DNA of 64,000 nt, taken from NCBI GenBank assembly GCA_947579605.1, contig OX388314.1, forward strand, positions 930,001 to 994,000, read 5' to 3'. Both the position numbers and the translations under genes were made by a program. Of this stretch, positions 61,410 through 64,000 are shown in pieces (position 1 is the first letter of the stretch; each line of letters begins with the position of its first letter). The stretch is from Athripsodes cinereus. Lineage: Eukaryota > Arthropoda > Insecta > Trichoptera > Leptoceridae. The notes under the pieces were generated by a model that ran no database searches, had not been told where the DNA came from, and saw only the letters and a list, made by a program, of their open reading frames with translations.

Positions 61410-62425
61410 ACAGAAGTGCTATAAGGACAGAAGAGCAATCTGGAGCCTATACAAGAATGAAATCGCTGTAATTAAAAGCGGAGAGAGCTGCGCAGAAGCG
61501 AGAGTAGAACAAGGTGTAAGACAGGGATGCTCAATGTCGCCAGCACTTTTTAACTGCTATATACAGCGAGCTATTGATGAACTCAGAGAAGAAATGAAGA
61601 ACTGGACAGGAGTAAAAATAAATGGGAAAAAGGTCGACATGATTAGATATGCTGATGACATAGCACTGCTCGCAGACTCCGAGATGGAGCTGAACGAAGC
61701 CTTAGGAAAAATGGAAAGTATACTAAGTATCAAAGTACAACATGAAAATAAATAAAGATAAAACAAAATGTATGGTCGTTGGAAGAGAGGAAGCGACTGC
61801 GAACATTGCCATAAATGGAGTGAGCATCAAACAAGTAAGAGAATTCGTGTACTTGGGCAGCAGAATAAACCAGGACGGACGCTCCAAATCAGAAATTGTG
61901 AGCATAATAAACCAGGCACGAATTGCCTTTAACAAAAAATCCAAAATATTAGAATCCCCTAATATTGATCTAAGCGTGAGGAAGAATCTCACTAAAGCCT
62001 TTGTGTGGAGCATTTTGCTATATGGGTGCGAGACGTGGACCATCAGCAAGAGGGAAAGCGGACGGTTAGCGGCATTTGAAATGTGGTGCTATAGACGCAT
62101 GCTGAAGATTCATTGGTCGGAACACGTCGAAAACGAAGAAATCTTAACCAGGGTTGGCGAAAAAAGGCAACTCCTCAAAAGAATATGCCAACAACGAGCT
62201 AATTGGATTGGCCACAACATCAGGCACCCAGGACTGCTCATCGCAATCGCAGAGGGCAGGACCGAAGGCACAAATGGCAGAGGTCGACCGAGAGACGCCT
62301 ATATGGACCAACTGAAGAGGGACATGAGCTGTGGCTCATATATGGAGTTGAAGAGACTGGCTGAGAATAGGGAGGAGTGGAGAAATAAGTCAAAACTCGT
62401 TGCAGACCAATCCAATGGATTGTAA
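61410..62425 (+). pseudogene. RTE-like LINE reverse transcriptase, 5'-truncated
   Basis: The frame starts within the reverse transcriptase (YKDRRAIWSLYKNE), has EQGVRQGCSMSPALFNCYI and the catalytic RYADDIALLADS, and breaks near 61735. After a frame change it continues with NKDKTKCMVVGRE, VREFVYLGSRINQDGRSKSE, SILLYGCETWTISKRE, EMWCYRRMLKIHWSEHV and RANWIGHNIRHPGLL, then GRGRPRDAYMDQLK, with a natural stop at 62425. Endonuclease and N-terminal reverse transcriptase are missing. One frameshift apart, the copy is well preserved. A relic of the same family is at 1108-1262. It is distinct from the 29.5-32.5 kb family. Confidence 0.87.
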
Positions 62426-62510
62426 CTCATTATATATTTATATTAAATATGCCGACCGCGGGCCGCGATTTGAGCATCGCTGTGTCAGACCCTTAATGGC
62501 TATGCAATCT

Positions 62511-62755
62511 GTGCTGCCATCTGGTGTGAACCGCGGAAATTGGTAAGAAACCTGGCCATCTGGTGTGGATTGCGAGAATTAGTGAAAAACCTGTGCTGCC
62601 ATCTGGTGTGGAATTTTGAAATAGAGTGTTCAGTGCTGCCATCTGGTGTTGATTTTTGAAATAGAGTGTTTAATGCTGCCATCTGGTGTGGATTGCGGGA
62701 ATTAGTGAGAAACCTGTGCTGCCATCTGGTGTGCATTGCGGGAATTATGTATTGC
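62511..62755. repeat. ~41-bp tandem repeat, six units
   Basis: Six head-to-tail units each carry TGCTGCCATCTGGTGTG or a close variant (CCATCTGG at about 62517, 62556, 62599, 62639, 62679 and 62722; spacing 39-43 bp). Two alternating spacer types occur: 'gattgcgggaattagtgagaaacctg' and 'gatttttgaaatagagtgtt'. Non-coding. It lies just 3' of the LINE. Confidence 0.85.
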
Positions 62756-62821
62756 CAGTGTGGAACAATTTTCGTGAATATTACTTTTTCTTTGAAATGT
62801 CACATTTGACAGCAGTGGGGC

Positions 62822-64000
62822 GCAATTTTATAATTCAGCAATAATTCAAATCATTAAGCAGTTTTATAACCTTGCAGACAGTTATTGAGTTTATATAAAG
62901 ATAGCTTGTTACAAGCGGAAAGTAAGATTTTACTAATTAGAAAATTAAATTTTTCATACAAATGTTACACTCTAAAGGTATGTCACTTCAAATTCACTCC
63001 TTTTTACGACAATCAAACAAATATTGGGCAATAAATACACAGCTCAACAACAGCACAACCCAAGGGCTACATTTATAATAGCGCGGGGGTACCCAGCGGG
63101 GCACCTTACCGACAAGAACACAAACACTGACAGTACACAATTTACGAATTGGACCCGATTCACTATCAAATATCACAACATTGAAGAGAGACCCACCTCC
63201 ACCCACGGATATCTCAGGAGTTGTGAACTCCTATTTATCCGCATAATTAAACCAAAATTTGTCCTCACGGGCAGGCCTGAAGGGCCAACCGGCTAAAACC
63301 GCCATCGTGGGAATATCACAACAGTATAAAATAAGACAAAAAAACAAAACAACGCTTAATAAAACTCAACAAAACAAATATTTTTTTCATACAAATATTG
63401 CACTTCAAGCGTTTTGTCAAAATGAATTATAGACCATTAAAGGATGACGTCACAGAAAAATCATTGAGGGGCATCAGGCATCCCAACACAACAGAAGATT
63501 ACGGTGTAATATTAGGTGGAACGCCTAAAGAATATCTAATTATCAAAAAAACTGTCAGTGTCGATTTTCTTATTATTTTGTCGTCTGACTTTCTTTTTTT
63601 TCTCTTATGGCATAACATCTTACAAGGATGATTTGCGCAATCTAACTTTTTGCCCCCCAAGCAAAAGCAAATCCATAGACAAGACCACGTGACCTTTAAT
63701 GGTCTATTGTTATGGATATCAAGCAGGCAGCAAAACTGATATGCTAGAATGAGTGCATGATGTAACAGCAATCTGTCAAGTCCATTCTTAAAAGAATTTA
63801 CACTCCCAGCAACAACCAAATCTGGAGGCAGCCCGTTTCAAGCATCCACAACTTTGTAACTTAAGAAGTGTTAAATGTAGATTCTGGGCAAATACACTTC
63901 TATTCAGCTTAAGGCTATAGCCACGCAAGTGCTCATTCTGATTATGGGTGGAGACTTGGGGCAGTTCAGGACAGTCATGACAATCATTCAACACCTTGAA
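62822..64000 (-). repeat. CR1/L2-type LINE 3' region, copy 2 (runs off the window)
   Basis: Matches 56132-57345. Differences: a MITE at 63430-63706, and the loss of about 130 bp near 63873, where 'aagaagtgtta' joins directly to the sequence corresponding to 57025. On the minus strand near 63800 it reads VVAGSVNSFKNGLDRLL, the usual CR1-type end. Confidence 0.8.
63430..63706 (-). mobile_element. TAGACCATTAAAGG MITE, copy 3
   Basis: A 277-bp copy, reverse orientation relative to copies 1 and 2. Its flanks 'aaaatgaatta' and 'ttgttatggatatc' are contiguous in the paralogous repeat at 56709-56735 ('aaaatgaataattgttatggatatc'). Confidence 0.92.

Noticed and set aside
62511..62755. CRISPR-like array
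   Set aside because: Repeat-spacer appearance, but the spacers fall into two repeated types and the context is eukaryotic.

Overview
This window is eukaryotic, AT-rich, repeat-dominated DNA with no operons, no rRNA and no free-standing tRNA gene. The mix of elements points to an arthropod: R1-clade and RTE-like LINEs, a Penelope-like element, a Gypsy-type LTR element primed by tRNA-Lys, Tc1 and Mutator-like DNA transposons, and tRNA-derived SINEs. A recurrent retroposon tail of the 'ggttagttggaag..tcgc..gcgataa..cgcc' type is common in moths and butterflies. A lepidopteran is therefore my best inference, not a proof. There is one 200-base assembly gap at 60964-61163.

Host gene content is small. 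A 16-finger C2H2 zinc-finger protein (22754-24481, +) is the only substantial host-like ORF. Two isolated exons are recognisable by sequence: a WD40 exon of a BRWD3/PHIP-type protein (32745-32866, +) with both splice sites, and the last exon of a pseudouridine-5'-phosphatase-like HAD protein (27252-27417, -) with a frameshift near its acceptor. Much of the rest may be intron or intergenic DNA filled by transposons.

Layout. 1-5.2 kb: LINE fragments, two tRNA-SINEs and a hairpin MITE. 6.2-9.3 kb: an element with 67-bp terminal inverted repeats whose left end is split by a Penelope-like insertion that has its own 98-bp inverted repeats. 10.5-11.7 kb: a foldback element carrying four 79-bp palindromic repeats, then a 480-bp MITE. 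14.06-21.93 kb: a Gypsy-type LTR retrotransposon on the minus strand with matching 827-bp LTRs, one long gag-pol ORF lacking most of the integrase, and a Mutator-like element nested in its leader. 22.7-24.7 kb: the zinc-finger gene. 26-29 kb: a palindromic MITE, the phosphatase exon and a LINE ORF1. 29.5-32.6 kb: a near-complete RTE-like LINE. 33-43 kb: LINE tails, a candidate DNA element rich in GAAACG/CGTTTC, a 23-bp minisatellite with a 230-bp higher-order period, a dead Tc1 element and a Jockey/CR1-type LINE. 44.7-55.7 kb: a cluster of R1-type LINE copies, mostly head to tail on the plus strand, broken by a 2.1-kb LINE insertion flanked by 126-bp direct repeats and by two copies of a short polyadenylated SINE-like unit. 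56-64 kb: two long copies of a CR1/L2-type LINE 3' region, a degraded RTE copy, a second RTE-like LINE and a 41-bp satellite.

The most informative signals are nested insertions with a paralogous uninterrupted copy inside the same window. Two copies of one MITE and the LTR element each have an 'empty' counterpart here, so insertion points and relative ages can be read directly.
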